Source: Vreelandella olivaria
Lineage (GTDB): Bacteria > Pseudomonadota > Gammaproteobacteria > Pseudomonadales > Halomonadaceae
Direction: 5' to 3'
Assembly: GCA_004295565.1 (NCBI GenBank)
Contig: AP019416.1
Coordinates: forward strand, 3,658,001 to 3,722,000
Length of the DNA: 64,000 nt
Under the pieces are notes generated by a model. That model worked only from the letters and a program-made list of their open reading frames with translations, was not told the DNA's origin and did not search any database. This document shows, piece by piece, positions 55,395-64,000 of the stretch. The position numbers were made by a program, and so were the translations under genes. Positions within the stretch are counted from its first letter, which is position 1. Every line of letters starts with the position of its first letter.

Positions 55395-56377
55395 TTAACG
55401 TAAATAGCCGGAGACACGCTCAAGCAGCTCGCGCTGATCATCGGCGCTGAATGTCCGTTCGCTGGCATTAATGGCACGCAGAATCGTCTGGTCGCCATTA
55501 GGCTGCAGAGCAAGACGAATTTGCTGTGACATTTTGCGCACATCCGGGCTGAAGACGATTTGCAGCGGGTTACGGTTGCGCTCGGTTTCAGTCATATATT
55601 CAACCATGAACTCATGACTGGCGGGATCGGCGGCTAGTAAATCACGCTGACCTTCCTGAGCAAAATCCAGTTCAAGATAGTGATTCAACTCGGCCCATAC
55701 CCGATCGATCGGCTGCGGAATCACCACTTCCCACTCGTCGTTCTGCTGACGGATTTGCAATGTCTGCTCATCGGTAAGGCGCTGAGCCGTCCAGGAAGAG
55801 GAGACACTGGCAGATGCACTGCGTGCACTGAGATGGCTCTCTAATGCATCCAGACAGCTAGCCATGATCTGGCCGCCGCGTTCACAGCGAACCTCGCTAC
55901 TCCCTGCGCGCAGCGCGCTTTGTAGTCGTATTTCCGCCTGGGACGTCACAATAACCCCCTGGGAAGCGCTGCTCTGTTGTACTTCCAACTGACGGGTGCG
56001 TACAAACTCTTCCAGCTGCGGCCAAACCGTACCGGTATCGGCGGCCACCACTAGCCAGGTTTGATCGCCCACTTCACGACGCTCGACGTACTCAGGCTCC
56101 AAGCCACTACCGATTGCCAGTGACTGCGGAGGGCGGATTTCTGCCGCTTCGTCAAGCCGTGCCCCCTGGGTGGCGGCCGAGGAACCGGCAGCGCATCGCG
56201 GTAGCGTTGGGTATTGCGGGTCTCTGGTAGCACCAGGGGCGGCGCCGGAGCAGCCTCGGTGTAGTCCAGGTTACGGTCGTGGTAAAAACCATCCCGCGCA
56301 CAACCAGAGAGCGCGACAGCCGCTGCAAGTGCCAGCGGAACCCATTTAAGCGCACGTATTTCAAGCACAGAGCTCAT
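55395..56377 (-). CDS. bamC: Outer membrane assembly lipoprotein BamC
   Basis: Lipoprotein of the BAM complex, about 327 residues. Signal peptide [12 protein letters not shown] with lipobox LSGC, then [20 protein letters not shown]. Two helix-grip domains: [20 protein letters not shown] and [20 protein letters not shown]. Divergent sequence but right context between dapA and purC. ATG at 56377 follows AAGGTGG. Frame break near 56170. Confidence 0.88.
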
Positions 56378-56453
56378 CAAGCCACCTTATGTCAACAAAT
56401 CAGGTACCCAGCTCAGCGGAAGGTGAGCTGGGTAGCAAAGGTATTGCGTCGGG

Positions 56454-57338
56454 TTACTCCTCTACGACGCCCGCCAGCTGCAGCGCTTCGCTCACTGTGG
56501 CGTGGTACTTTTCCGACAGCCAGGTTAGCGGTAAGCGAATACCCGCATCCGCATAACCCATACGATTCAGCGCCCACTTCACAGGGATAGGGTTCGACTC
56601 TATACCCAGATTGGTGTGTAGCGGCATCAAACGCGTATTAATCTGATGCGCCTTATCGGCATCACCGGCGACAGCTGCCGCGCAAAGCTCATGCATCGCT
56701 CTGGGGGCAACATTGGCGGTAACGGAGATATCGCCATGGCCACCCATCAACATAAAGTCGCAGGCGGTGGCATCGTCACCAGAGTAGAGCATAAAGCCAC
56801 TGCCCTTTAGGCGAGTGATTAGATCTTCCGCACGCTCCAGGTTCCCCGTGGCATCTTTTAAACCGATAATATTATCGACTTCGGCCAGACGCAGCACGGT
56901 CTCGTTGTAGATATCCGAGCAGGTACGGCCAGGCACATTATAAAGAATAACCGGCAGGTCGCTGGCCTCGGCGGTGGCCTTGAAGTGCTGAAACAGGCCT
57001 TCCTGAGTAGGCTTGTTGTAGTAGGGCGCCACTGTGAGACAGTAATCAGCACCGACCTCTTTCGCGTAGCGGGTCAATTCCACCGCTTCAGTGGTGTTGT
57101 TCGAGCCGGTACCGGCAATGACGGGGATACGACCATTGACCTCTTCTACCACGCTGCGAATGACGTCAAAGTGCTCCGCGAAGGACATGGTTGTCGGTTC
57201 GCCCGTGGTACCCGCCGCCACAATGGCATCGGTGCCATTTTCGAGATGGAAGTTCACCAGGCGACGGAGCGCCTCCCAGTCGATGTCGCCATTGACCTTC
57301 ATAGGCGTCGCCAGGGCGACAATGCTGCCTGTGATCAT
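56454..57338 (-). CDS. dapA: 4-hydroxy-tetrahydrodipicolinate synthase
   Basis: First committed enzyme of lysine and diaminopimelate synthesis, 294 residues, unbroken. [97 protein letters not shown] and the Schiff-base lysine in [10 protein letters not shown]. The ATG at 57338 has TGAGGAA seven bases upstream, better than the 57353 start. Tandem repeats lie just upstream at 57378-57421. Confidence 0.97.
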   Translation of the reverse strand: MITGSIVALATPMKVNGDIDWEALRRLVNFHLENGTDAIVAAGTTGEPTTMSFAEHFDVIRSVVEEVNGRIPVIAGTGSNNTTEAVELTRYAKEVGADYCLTVAPYYNKPTQEGLFQHFKATAEASDLPVILYNVPGRTCSDIYNETVLRLAEVDNIIGLKDATGNLERAEDLITRLKGSGFMLYSGDDATACDFMLMGGHGDISVTANVAPRAMHELCAAAVAGDADKAHQINTRLMPLHTNLGIESNPIPVKWALNRMGYADAGIRLPLTWLSEKYHATVSEALQLAGVVEE

Positions 57339-57377
57339 CCGTTTATTCCTCACCAGCCAAATTGTGATATCAACTAT

Positions 57378-57421
57378 CTAGTTTTTAAGTGCTAGGTTTC
57401 TAAATGCTAGGTTTTTAACTG
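57378..57421. repeat. Degenerate tandem repeat upstream of dapA, three units
   Basis: Three units of 14-15 bases: CTAGTTTTTAAGTG, CTAGGTTTCTAAATG, CTAGGTTTTTAACTG. On the minus strand they read CACTTAAAAACTAG, CATTTAGAAACCTAG and CAGTTAAAAACCTAG, close in form to the ccoG-upstream units at 19523-19610 (CA start, TTAA, CTAG end). The gap 57339-57633 holds this and no gene. Confidence 0.7.
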
Positions 57422-57633
57422 CCAACTGCTTTAGAGACTTGTCGAAACCGAGCGCGATGACGCTATTTCGCCTCACGCGACCACCCGCACAGAGGCCAAA
57501 TGGTACTCAGGCGATTCGAGCCTGTACAGCGTAAAGCGATGTGAGTTTGTCGTCACGCTGTTTTGCGCTTTGACAATGCTCTCTGGCTTGCGTGTAATCA
57601 CCCTTAACATCCACCGCTAATAAGGATCTCATC

Positions 57634-58110
57634 ATGTCTGTTGAAATCGGCCAGCCGGTCGCAGATTTTTCCGCCACTGCCACTGGTAATACCAGCGTGA
57701 CACTGTCGGAACTACGCGGCAAACAAGTGGTTATTTATTTCTACCCCAAAGCCAGCACGCCCGGCTGCACCACCGAGGGAGGCGACTTTCGTGACCGCAA
57801 GCCCGCCTTCGACGCCGCCAACACGGTGATTCTAGGTGTCTCTCGTGACGGTCTACGCGCCCAGGAGAACTTCAAGGCCAAGCAGGATTTCAATTTCGAC
57901 CTTATTTCCGACAAGGATGAAAATGTTTGCACGCTGTTTGACGTTATCAAGCTCAAGAAGATGTACGGCAAAGAGCACCTGGGGATTGAGCGCAGCACCT
58001 TCCTGATCGATAAGGAGGGCAAGCTAGCCCAAGAGTGGCGTGGCGTTAAAGTGCCTGGCCACGCTGACGAAGTACTTGCAGCGGCTGAAAAACTGAACGC
58101 GGCTAGCTAA
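57634..58110 (+). CDS. bcp: Peroxiredoxin, Bcp/PrxQ family
   Basis: Thiol peroxidase of 158 residues, unbroken. Peroxidatic cysteine in YFYPKASTPGCTTEGGDFRD; the usual resolving cysteine five residues later is replaced (CTTEG), so a one-cysteine form, with a further cysteine at ENVCTLFDV. Ends KVPGHADEVLAAAEKLNAAS. ATG at 57634 with AAGGAT. Divergent from dapA. Confidence 0.95.
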   Translation: MSVEIGQPVADFSATATGNTSVTLSELRGKQVVIYFYPKASTPGCTTEGGDFRDRKPAFDAANTVILGVSRDGLRAQENFKAKQDFNFDLISDKDENVCTLFDVIKLKKMYGKEHLGIERSTFLIDKEGKLAQEWRGVKVPGHADEVLAAAEKLNAAS

Positions 58111-58117
58111 CCCACCG

Positions 58118-58138
58118 TGCCCGCGACCAGCGCGGGCA
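58118..58138. other. Hairpin between bcp and the convergent PerM-type gene
   Basis: TGCCCGCG and CGCGGGCA form a perfect 8-bp stem around ACCAG. It is eight bases after the bcp stop and could limit read-through in both directions; there is no clear T tract. Confidence 0.45.
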
Positions 58139-58163
58139 GTGCTCGGGCGCTACTCGTACTCTT

Positions 58164-59261
58164 TTACCGACGCCTGGGCTTCCACCCCTGCTGCTCATCA
58201 CGCCCTTGCATGCTGCGCGGCCAGGCGTAAATCAGCGCTTTCAGCAGCGTGGCCAAGGGAATGGCAAAGAAAATGCCCCAGAAACCCCAAATTCCGCCGA
58301 AAAACAGCACCGCCACTATGATAGAGACCGGGTGAATATTATTGGTCTCAGAGAACAACACCGGTGCCAATACGTTGCCATCCAACGCCTGAATTACGCC
58401 ATAAGCCACCAGTACATAGACAAAGTCTTCGCTAAGACCAAAATAGAAACCGGCCACAGCGGCGACCGGCAGCGTGGCCACCGCAGCACCGATATAAGGC
58501 ACGAGTACCGATAGCCCTACCAACACCGCCAGCAAGGCGGTATACGGCAAGCCAAAGAACGCAAAGGTAAAGAACGCCACCGTCCCCACGATAATGATTT
58601 CAATAAATTTACCACGAATATAGTTGGCAATTTGGTCGTCCATCTCACGCCAAATACGCGATAACAGCGTACGCTTTTGGGGCAGCAGTGAGAGTATAAA
58701 ACCGACCAACACGTCACGATCCTTGAGCATAAAGAAGACCAGAATCGGCACCAGCACCAGGTAGATGATCAGCGCCATGATGTTGCCTAGCGAGGCCAAC
58801 GAGAGCGTTAAAGCGCGCTGACCTAGCTGGCTGATTTCACGGCTTGCGACACCTATCCAGCTCTGCATCTGATCCGGCGTAATAATGTTTGGATAGCGCG
58901 CCTGCAACTCATCCAACCACCCCTGACCACTGGCAAACATCCGCGGTGTCTCTTGAACCAGCCCCACTAGCTGATTCCAGATCAACGGCATCAAAATAAA
59001 TGCCAGGGTAAGCAGCACACTGATAAAAGCCAGAAAGACCAGGATAACCGCCAACAGATGAGGCACGCCGCGCCGGGTAAACGCACTGACGACACCTTGC
59101 AGTAGAAACGCGATTACCAGGGCGGTAAAAAAGGGCGCCAGCATTCGTCCGAACCAGATAATCGCCGCGAAGCCCGCTACCAGCACCACCAACAGAATGA
59201 GCGCCTCCTCATCCGAGAAGTAACGCTCCACCCAGCTTTTCAGAATCGTGCGCAGGGTCAT
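58164..59261 (-). CDS. AI-2E transporter family (PerM-like) membrane protein
   Basis: Multi-pass inner-membrane protein of 365 residues, unbroken. Helices include EALILLVVLVAGFAAIIWFG, FFTALVIAFLLQGVVSAFTR, FLAFISVLLTLAFILMPLIW, IIYLVLVPILVFFMLKDRDV, IIVGTVAFFTFAFFGLPYTA and VLVGLSVLVPYIGAAVATLP. The family covers AI-2 exporters, sodium antiporters and proteins of unknown role; none can be picked here. It overlaps the tusA-like gene by four bases. Confidence 0.9.
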   Translation of the reverse strand: MTLRTILKSWVERYFSDEEALILLVVLVAGFAAIIWFGRMLAPFFTALVIAFLLQGVVSAFTRRGVPHLLAVILVFLAFISVLLTLAFILMPLIWNQLVGLVQETPRMFASGQGWLDELQARYPNIITPDQMQSWIGVASREISQLGQRALTLSLASLGNIMALIIYLVLVPILVFFMLKDRDVLVGFILSLLPQKRTLLSRIWREMDDQIANYIRGKFIEIIIVGTVAFFTFAFFGLPYTALLAVLVGLSVLVPYIGAAVATLPVAAVAGFYFGLSEDFVYVLVAYGVIQALDGNVLAPVLFSETNNIHPVSIIVAVLFFGGIWGFWGIFFAIPLATLLKALIYAWPRSMQGRDEQQGWKPRRR

Positions 59262-59520
59262 AAGTGCGCATCCCCAGCTTTTCTAATCCAATACACATAA
59301 ACGTCGTCGCGCTGCTCCCGACCCTCTAACGTATGCGCACTCTGATCGGTAAACGATGCCATATCCCGCCACGACCCCGCATCTGTCGAACGCACTTCCA
59401 GCAACTGGCCTGCCGCCAGGCCCGACAGCGCCTGCTTGGCTTTTAGCAATGGCAATGGGCAATGCAGCCCACAAGCGTCAAGCACCGTATCGGGTTGAAA
59501 GCCCCGGTTTGCTCAGACAT
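59258..59520 (-). CDS. TusA/SirA-like sulfurtransferase family protein
   Basis: About 87 residues. CPxP motif in DACGLHCPLPLLKAKQALSG, the sulfur-carrying cysteine of the family, then DDVYVYWIRKAGD. ATG at 59520; one frame break near 59485 separates the first 11 residues. The role in sulfur relay is inferred. It precedes the PerM-like gene, with which it overlaps. Confidence 0.88.
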
Positions 59521-59718
59521 ACACTCTCCCTCAAAATAACTTGCCTATTGACGACGTAGATTGATCACTGCTTTGCATAAACATTGTTTAATAAACGCTG
59601 CGGCATACACTGTCTTTTAGCGATTGATTTCACTAGGCAGTCGATTTAACGGCACTTCCCCGCCTTTATCAATGTCACACTGTGACTGACGAGCTTAACC
59701 ATCACTTAAGAGGATGCC

Positions 59719-61180
59719 ATGCCGACCCATCGTACCGCTTACCCAGGCTGGATATGTGCGTTCGCTTGTGCCTGTGGCAGCTTACTGTTTAGTCCACCAA
59801 GCGCTGCTAATAACGACTACGGCTTACCCAGTCTAGGGGCGGCATCTACCTCTGTCAGCAATGAAGAGTATCGCTTGGGCCGCGCCTGGTTGCGTCAGTT
59901 TCGTGCCCAGGCCCCGCAGTGGCAAGACCCCATTACCAATGATTATTTGCAAAGTCTGATTGCCCGGCTGGCCCCGCACAGTGATATTAACGGCCTGCGT
60001 ACCATCACCGTCATGGTCGATAACGGCTCCCTGAACGCCTTTGCCGTCCCTGGCGGCGTAGTAGGAATCAATTCAGGACTATTCGCGTTTGCCGAAGATG
60101 AAGGCGCCTTTGTCTCGGTGCTAGCTCACGAACTGGGCCACCTCTCTCAACGCCACTATGCCCGGGGCAGTGCCCGCGCAGCACAGACCCAACTGCCCGC
60201 TATGGCGGCCATGCTGGCAGGCATGCTGATTGCCGCCAGTGGCGGGGGCGACGTTGGCATGGCGACCGCCATGGGGTCTCAGGCGGCACTGATTCAGGAT
60301 CAACTCAGCTACTCGCGGCTGTTCGAACAGGAAGCCGATAACATAGGCCTGCAGGCCATGGCAGATGCGGGCTATGATCCCGAGGCAATGGTACGCATGT
60401 TCTCAGCCATGCAGCGTATGGCCCGCCTTCAGGGCGATACACCGCCGGAATTCCTGCTCACCCACCCGGTTACCGACAGTCGCCTTAGCGCCGCCCAAGC
60501 CCGCGCCGCCCAACTCAATGTCGCCGATGCGTACACCAGCGATACCCTCTACGACATGATGCGCGCCCGTGCGCTACTGAGCATTTACAGCAACACTCCC
60601 CAGCAAGCCACGTCTCGCCTCTCGGGAAGGTGCCGACCAAGCCGCCCTGGATTACCTGGCTGCACTGATCAATGCGCGCAACGGCCAAACCGACAGCGCC
60701 CTGGAACAGTTGGATAGGCTTGCCAACCAGCATCCTGACTACGCCATGCTGCCCGCCTCTGCCGCCAGCGTGGCGCTGGAAGCGGGGCGCTACGAACAGG
60801 CCATTCAGCGCAGCCAGCGATTGCTGCGCTTTACGCCCAACTACCTGCCCGCCCAACTGATACTGGCCGAAGCACAGCTCCAGCGCGACCCACAGGCGGC
60901 TTACCAGTTGCTAAACGATATTACCGCACAACACCCGGAAAACCCGCAGGGCTTTAATCTGCTGGCTGAAGCCGCCGGACGCAGTGGGCATGACAGCTGG
61001 GGGCATTTGGCCCGCGCAGAGCACCTTCAGCTAACCGGTCGCGTTGACCGCGGCATTCGCCAGCTCTCCATCGCCCGGGATGCCGCCGAGCGTGAGAACG
61101 ACCAGCAGGCACTGGCGAGAATTGAGCAGCGCCGCGAGGATTTCATTGAGTATCGCGAAACCCTGGAAGATTTTAACTAA
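59719..61180 (+). CDS. bepA: Periplasmic M48 metalloprotease with TPR repeats (BepA/YfgC)
   Basis: Chaperone-protease that helps LPS-assembly protein LptD and degrades misfolded outer-membrane proteins. About 487 residues. Signal peptide around CAFACACGSLLFSPPSAA, zinc site FVSVLAHELGHLSQRHYARG (HExxH), third ligand region RLFEQEADNIGLQAMADAG, then LLTHPVTDSRLSAAQARAAQ and TPR repeats. ATG at 59719 with AAGAGG. Frame break near 60620. Confidence 0.95.
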
Positions 61181-61185
61181 ACCTA

Positions 61186-61221
61186 TGTCACTGCGAGGAG
61201 CGTAGCGACGCGGCAATGACA
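61186..61221. repeat. Dispersed GAGGAGCGTAGCGACGCGGC-type repeat
   Basis: The stretch around TGTCACTGCGAGGAGCGTAG and CGACGCGGCAATGACA resembles the widely dispersed element GTCATTGCGAGGAGCGAAGC... of many bacteria. Its ends pair (GTCACTGC with GCAATGAC). It lies between bepA and nadA. Confidence 0.65.
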
Positions 61222-61240
61222 TTCGGTTAATCTTTTCTCG

Positions 61241-62268
61241 CTATGCGTTGAAATTAAGCATCCGCTCAAGGGGCTTTAAAGCCTGCAGGCGCAGCGTTTC
61301 ATCCACCTCAATTTCACCGCTCCCCTCGCGCAACGCACCGGCCAGATTATCCAGTGCGTTCATAGCCATCCAGGGGCAGTGGGCGCAACTGCGGCAGGTG
61401 GCGCCATTGCCTGCCGTCGGCGCTTCAAACAGGGTTTTGTCGGGTACCGCCTGCTGCATCTTGAAAAGATGCCACGGTCAGTGGCCACAATCAGCTTATC
61501 GTTGGGTAGCTCTTTAGCCGCTTTGATCAGTTGCGAGGTGGAACCTGCCACATCGGCCAGTTTAACCACCGGCTCCGGCGACTCTGGATGCACCAGCACC
61601 GCGGCATCCGGATAGATGCGTTTGAGGTCTTCAACGCCCTTGGCCTTGAACTCCTCATGGACGATACAGGCGCCATCCCACATCAACATATCAGCGCCGG
61701 TTTTATTCTGGATATAGCCGCCCAAATGCTTATCGGGTGCCCAGAGAATTTTCTCGCCTTTGGCCTGCAGGTGTTCAATCACCTCTACCGCAATCGACGA
61801 TGTGACCACCCAATCCGCCCGCGCCTTAACGGCAGCGGAGGTGTTGGCATACACCACCACGGTGCGGTCAGGGTGGGCATCACAGAAAGCGCTGAACTCA
61901 TCGGCAGGACAGCCAATATCCAGCGAACAGGTGGCTTCCAGGGTGGGCATCAGTACGCGCTTTTCAGGCGAAAGGATCTTGGCGGTTTCACCCATGAAGC
62001 GAACCCCGGCGACGACCAAAGTGGTGGCGTCGTGGCGAGCCCCAAAGCGCGCCATCTCCAGCGAGTCAGCGACACAGCCGCCGGTCTCTTCTGCCAGTTG
62101 TTGGATAGCATCATCGGTGTAGTAGTGGGCAACCAAAACGGCGTTATGGGCTTTCAAAAGCCGCTTGATCTCTTCAACCCGGGCCTGATCTTCCGCGGGA
62201 ATGCGGGTCGGGCAGTAGGCCGTGGGTAGCGGGGCATCAAGCTTCGCTTGAGTAGTCATAATAGTCAT
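61241..62268 (-). CDS. nadA: Quinolinate synthase A
   Basis: 4Fe-4S enzyme of NAD synthesis, about 342 residues. [99 protein letters not shown] and the last cysteine block [20 protein letters not shown]. Cluster cysteines are present. The ATG at 62268 is used; 62259 is possible. Frame break near 61460. The 245 bases upstream hold repeats and the tRNA-Lys terminator. Confidence 0.95.
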
Positions 62269-62348
62269 TGTGTCTACCACTGTGACGAACAGGGAATCCC
62301 CCTGTTAAACACTGGGCTACGGCGCAGTACGTCTTGCACATGCGCCGC

Positions 62349-62393
62349 TCGTAGGAGCGATGGGCCGCTGCGTCTCGCGATGGCCATCGCTTA
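62349..62393. repeat. REP-like palindrome upstream of nadA
   Basis: GTAGGAGCGATGGGCCGCTG is followed by GCGATGGCCATCGC, a perfect 14-bp palindrome at 62377-62390. GCGATGG at 62357 also pairs with CCATCGC at 62384. The layout resembles Pseudomonas-type REP sequences (GTAGGAGCG...). Confidence 0.6.
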
Positions 62394-62477
62394 AAATCCA
62401 TTCGGAACAGATTTATTTTAAACCATTTTGGCGGGGAATAGCGTTTGACTGCAAACAGAATGTCGCACACAGCAAAA

Positions 62478-62506
62478 CGCCCCTGGCAGCTAAACTGCCA
62501 GGGGCG
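62478..62506 (-). terminator. Terminator of the tRNA-Lys operon
   Basis: CGCCCCTGGCAG and CTGCCAGGGGCG form a perfect 12-bp stem with a five-base loop, followed on the minus strand by TTTTGC. Eight bases after the last tRNA-Lys. Confidence 0.88.
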
Positions 62507-62513
62507 TTGAATT

Positions 62514-62589
62514 TGGTGGGTCGTGCAGGATTCGAACCTGCGACCAATTGATTAAAAGTCAACTGCTCTACCAACTGAGCTAACGACCC
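62514..62589 (-). tRNA. tRNA-Lys (TTT), second copy
   Basis: 76 bases with CCA. Acceptor GGGTCGT pairs with ACGACCC; anticodon loop ACTTTTAAT gives TTT; T loop GTTCGAAT. Same sequence as the next copy. Confidence 0.97.
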
Positions 62590-62704
62590 AAACTTGCTGC
62601 GCTGTTCACTTACCAGCGTTGCTACACATGCTGTTGCTACATATACTTTAAACGTTCACCACCGACTTCAAACTGACTTTATCTAAACTGATCAGTCGTT
62701 TGAA

Positions 62705-62780
62705 TGGTGGGTCGTGCAGGATTCGAACCTGCGACCAATTGATTAAAAGTCAACTGCTCTACCAACTGAGCTAACGACCC
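62705..62780 (-). tRNA. tRNA-Lys (TTT), first copy
   Basis: 76 bases with CCA, anticodon TTT, identical to 62514-62589. First in the transcript. Confidence 0.97.
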
Positions 62781-62796
62781 GCCTGAACGGATGCAT

Positions 62797-62825
62797 ATCC
62801 TACGCTTACACCTTATTGATAGCAA
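62797..62825 (-). promoter_or_regulatory. Promoter of the tRNA-Lys operon
   Basis: On the minus strand TTGCTA, 17 bases, TAGGAT, ending 16 bases before the first tRNA-Lys. Optimal spacing with moderate matches to both boxes. Confidence 0.7.
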
Positions 62826-62961
62826 GCGTTTTTCGCTTTCATTCTACAACAATGAACCATTTGCGTACCTGCTAGCGTCACTCAATGCTGGCAGGCACGC
62901 TTATCCACCTAACCGCTAACGACTGACTGCCAAGCACTTCAACGGGCTCGGCAAGAGGCGT

Positions 62962-63835
62962 CTAGCGCGCCTTGTTTTTCGGTTTGCGCAGCGCCTGTAC
63001 CGGCTTGCGCTTGTGCTTATCGCGATTCCAGCGATTCTTCTCATCCGGCGTTAGAGCGGGCACTTTGCGGGTTTCCAAGTTAGCCAGCGTGGCCAAGTCA
63101 TCCACCTCATCCTGGGTAAGCTCGACCCATTCGCCGGCTTTTGCCCGCTTATCGAGGAAGATATTGCCGTAGCGTACGCGCTTCAGACGACTCACCGTCA
63201 GCGCCTGGGACTCCCAAAGACGCCGCACTTCACGATTACGCCCTTCCAGAATCACCACGTGGAACCAGGTGTTGATACCTTCGCCACCAAACTCCTGCAC
63301 ATCGGTAAAGCGCGCTGGGCCATCTTCCAGCATCACGCCATCGACCATTGCCAGGATATGCTCGCGCTTTACTTCACCCATCACGCGCACCGCGTACTCA
63401 CGCTCTACCTGGGTAGAGGGGTGCATCAAGCGGTTGGCTAATTCGCCATCGGTAGTGAACAGCAGTAAACCGCTAGTATTGATATCCAATCGGCCAATGG
63501 CAATCCAGCGCTCGCCTTTCAGGCGCGGCAAACGGTCAAATACCGTACGGCGACCTTCCGGATCCTTACGGGTGCACAACTCGCCTTCCGGTTTGTTGTA
63601 CATAATCACCCGGCGAGGCACTTCTTCTTCCGGGCGCAGTGCCACCGGACGGTCATCAAAACTGACTTTGTCCCGCGCTTCCACGCGGTCGCCCAGCTTG
63701 GCCACCTGGCTATTCACTTTAACCCGGCCGGCGGAAATCGCCGTTTCCATCTCACGCCGCGAGCCAAGGCCTGCACGGGCCAAAACTTTTGCAGCTTTTC
63801 GCTGGTGGGGGCGTGGTGTTATTACTCTGACTCAT
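62962..63835 (-). CDS. rluB: 23S rRNA pseudouridine(2605) synthase RluB
   Basis: Makes a pseudouridine in 23S rRNA, about 291 residues. N-terminal S4 domain ([20 protein letters not shown] after correction), then [20 protein letters not shown] and the catalytic block [20 protein letters not shown] with its aspartate. The C-terminus is basic ([20 protein letters not shown]-like). ATG at 63835; frame breaks near 63800 and 63785. It overlaps the scpB end by 14 bases. Confidence 0.94.
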
Positions 63836-64000
63836 GGTCGTCTGACCTCACATCGGTAGTCTGCGTGCTTTCGCGCTCATCTTGTTGGCGCTTGGCACGT
63901 GCCGCGAGTCGGGCCTGTAGGTCGGCAAAACTCAACGGCTGGGTTAACGCCGTCTCGGCGTGGGTCTCGGCGGGTTCAGCCGAGCTTAACTCATCATTCT
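63822..64000 (-). CDS. scpB: C-terminal end of segregation and condensation protein ScpB
   Basis: Only the last 60 codons are inside the window: [40 protein letters not shown] and a charged end DDHESE. ScpB C-termini are disordered and variable, so the assignment rests mostly on place: scpB directly precedes and overlaps rluB in related bacteria. Confidence 0.65.
   Translation of the reverse strand, partial: NDELSSAEPAETHAETALTQPLSFADLQARLAARAKRQQDERESTQTTDVRSDDHESE

Overview
This window comes from a moderately GC-rich gammaproteobacterium, most likely Halomonas or a close relative in the Halomonadaceae. The support is gene order and protein similarity: a cbb3 oxidase cluster followed by hemN, an Anr/FNR regulator and ttcA; a CrbS/CrbR-type sensor and regulator next to acs and an actP-type symporter; aceE-aceF with three lipoyl domains; and TRAP transporters. 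No rRNA gene is present, so the genus is inferred. Nearly every long gene is cut by single-base frame breaks, mostly shortened homopolymers, even in housekeeping genes (aceE, adk, purC, nadC, acs). I read these as sequence or assembly errors, so genes are annotated as whole units with the break positions noted.

Region 1 (1-9000) is an accessory catabolic island on the minus strand. It holds a tripartite TRAP transporter (dctPQM), an enoyl-CoA hydratase, a class III CoA-transferase, a serine-glyoxylate-type aminotransferase and a large FAD-linked 2-hydroxyacid oxidase cut by the window edge. A GlcG/HbpS-like gene and a divergent GntR/FCD regulator lie beside it. The substrate is unknown. Region 2 (8999-14475) is the glycolate locus: glcC divergent from glcD-glcE-glcF-glcG. 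Glycolate oxidase makes glyoxylate, which the neighbouring aminotransferase could use.

Region 3 (14500-15210) is a tRNA operon on the minus strand (Val, Asp, Asp, Val, Asp) with a clear promoter. Region 4 (15250-28270) has an alpha/beta hydrolase, then the microaerobic respiration block: ccoNOQP, ccoGHIS, a SafE-like membrane protein, hemN, fnr/anr and convergent ttcA. Region 5 (28540-41380) is the acetate module: a DUF294/CBS/cNMP protein with a degenerate exonuclease-like partner, DUF485 plus actP, a small membrane protein, crbS, crbR and acs.

Region 6 (41570-64000) is mostly housekeeping: sprT, a UPF0149 gene, a cardiolipin-synthase-like gene, rsmJ, tsaB, adk, aceF, aceE, ampD, nadC, a GNAT gene, trmO, purC, bamC, dapA, bcp, a PerM-type gene, a tusA-like gene, bepA, nadA, two tRNA-Lys genes, rluB and the end of scpB.

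The less ordinary signals are non-coding: a 150-bp multi-branched repeat at 28362-28512; a degenerate tandem repeat family shared by the ccoG and dapA upstream regions; a 17-bp inverted repeat in front of the DUF485-actP operon; an ACAACAACAAA leader element shared by three transcripts of the accessory island; and a candidate shared operator in the same island. I saw no CRISPR array, insertion sequence, prophage or defence system.
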